DNA of 5,086 nt. Source: Clostridia bacterium (GTDB lineage: Bacteria > Bacillota_A > Clostridia > Christensenellales > Aristaeellaceae). A program made the position numbers and the translations under genes. Positions 4,463 to 5,086 of this stretch are shown here, piece by piece. The stretch's first letter is position 1; every line of letters begins with the position of its first letter. Below the pieces are notes generated by a model, which was not told the DNA's origin, ran no database searches, and saw only the letters and a program-made list of their open reading frames with translations. The stretch is taken from the NCBI GenBank assembly GCA_017481185.1, contig JAFUPO010000065.1, positions 1 through 5,086 of the forward strand, read 5' to 3'.

Positions 4463-5086
4463 ATGTGTACCAGTTTGACCCTTCAAACCCAGGATTTCTA
4501 CTTTGGCCGGAATTTAGACCTGGAATGTGAGTTCGGCCAGCAGGTGGTGATCACTCCCCGGCATTACCCTGTCGTCTTGCGAAAGGCCGGTGAGCTGGTC
4601 AGCCACTATGCCCTGATTGGCATGGCTGCGGTGGCGGATAACTACCCCCTCTATGCCGAGGCTGCCAACGAAAAAGGCCTGTGCATTGCGGGGCTGAACT
4701 TTCCCGATAACGCCTGGTATTCTCCCCAGACGGACCCGAGCAAGGCCAACATAAGCCCCTTTGAGCTGCCCCTGTGGCTGCTGGGCCAATGTGCTGACCT
4801 AAGGGAAGCCCGGGCGCTTCTGGAGCGCACCCACCTGGTAGCCATTGATTTCTCAAAAGAAATGCCCCTGTCGCCCCTTCACTGGCATATTGCCGATGCC
4901 TCCGGCTCCCTGACCCTGGAGGCCACCCGGGAGGGGATGCGCATCTATGATAATCCTGTGGGCGTGTTGACCAACAACCCGCCCTTTGATTTTCATTTAA
5001 ACAACCTGCGCCAATATTTGAACCTACCGCCGCTTTTGCCCGAAAACCGCTTTCATGTGGATCTGGCCCTCACGCCCTTTGGCCGA
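4463..5086 (+). CDS. bsh: Bile salt hydrolase / choloylglycine hydrolase, 3'-truncated by window
   Basis: The frame is open from ATG 4463 to the right edge (208 codons). Full-length family members have about 320-330 residues, so roughly 115 are missing. It is an Ntn-hydrolase of the choloylglycine hydrolase family, which cleaves the amide bond of glycine- or taurine-conjugated bile acids in the cytoplasm. Met1 is removed so that Cys2 becomes the N-terminal nucleophile. Visible active-site residues are C2, R16, D19 (FGRNLD), N79 (in AGLNFP) and N171 (in GVLTNNPPFD). They correspond to C2, R18, D21, N82 and N175 of the Clostridium perfringens enzyme. The remaining catalytic Arg (R228 there) lies beyond the window. 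Asn at position 79, where penicillin V acylases commonly carry Tyr, favours bile salts over penicillin V. The sequence resembles gut-clostridial BSHs, including the two-residue-shorter first hairpin. There is no signal peptide. It probably forms an operon with the PAP2 gene 37 bases upstream. Confidence 0.93.
   Translation, partial: MCTSLTLQTQDFYFGRNLDLECEFGQQVVITPRHYPVVLRKAGELVSHYALIGMAAVADNYPLYAEAANEKGLCIAGLNFPDNAWYSPQTDPSKANISPFELPLWLLGQCADLREARALLERTHLVAIDFSKEMPLSPLHWHIADASGSLTLEATREGMRIYDNPVGVLTNNPPFDFHLNNLRQYLNLPPLLPENRFHVDLALTPFGR

Noticed and set aside
4514..4856. Open frames on the - strand opposite bsh
   Set aside because: The + strand frame encodes an unmistakable bile salt hydrolase; the antisense products have no features.
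1..5086. CRISPR arrays, insertion sequences, tRNA or toxin-antitoxin modules
   Set aside because: No regularly spaced repeats, long terminal inverted repeats, transposase motifs, cloverleaf-like sequences or small paired ORFs with ribosome sites were seen.

Overview
The window looks like ordinary chromosomal DNA from a gut-type Clostridia (Firmicutes), possibly an Oscillospiraceae/Ruminococcaceae-like lineage. The grounds are GC-rich coding sequence, strong AGGAGG-type ribosome binding sites, A/T-flanked intrinsic terminators, a DUF4867 gene and a bile salt hydrolase of the type common in gut clostridia. The genus cannot be fixed from the sequence alone. No phage, transposon, CRISPR, tRNA or rRNA signal was seen.

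Layout, left to right. (1) The 3' end of a LysR-type regulator (+, 1-434) runs toward the next gene, and the two are separated by a bidirectional terminator (484-515). (2) A 12-helix MFS transporter (-, 576-1736) is transcribed divergently from (3) an AraC-family regulator with an N-terminal cupin-like domain (+, start best placed at 1856, end 2755). Their 119-bp spacer holds a good promoter for the transporter and a set of AATGC/GCATT half-sites that look like an operator. (4) A perfect 15-bp-stem bidirectional terminator (2741-2774) separates the AraC gene from a convergent DUF4867 gene (-, 2777-3409). (5) Divergent from DUF4867, with overlapping promoters, is a membrane PAP2-family phosphatase (+, 3514-4425). 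After 37 bases and no terminator it is followed by (6) a bile salt hydrolase / choloylglycine hydrolase (+, 4463 to the window edge, 208 residues present, C-terminus missing).

How the genes may work together. The MFS/AraC pair has the usual form of a locally regulated transporter, in which the AraC protein probably senses a small molecule and controls the divergent transporter. PAP2 and the bile salt hydrolase probably share a transcript, which would link a membrane lipid-phosphate phosphatase to bile-acid deconjugation, plausibly as a cell-envelope response to bile. DUF4867 is a conserved family without an assigned reaction; it keeps several His/Glu residues that suggest a metal-binding, cupin-like fold.

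I found no convincing evidence of a previously undescribed multi-gene system here. The most useful leads are the operator-like half-site array, the overlapping divergent promoters at 3446-3486, the PAP2-BSH linkage and the uncharacterised DUF4867 protein.
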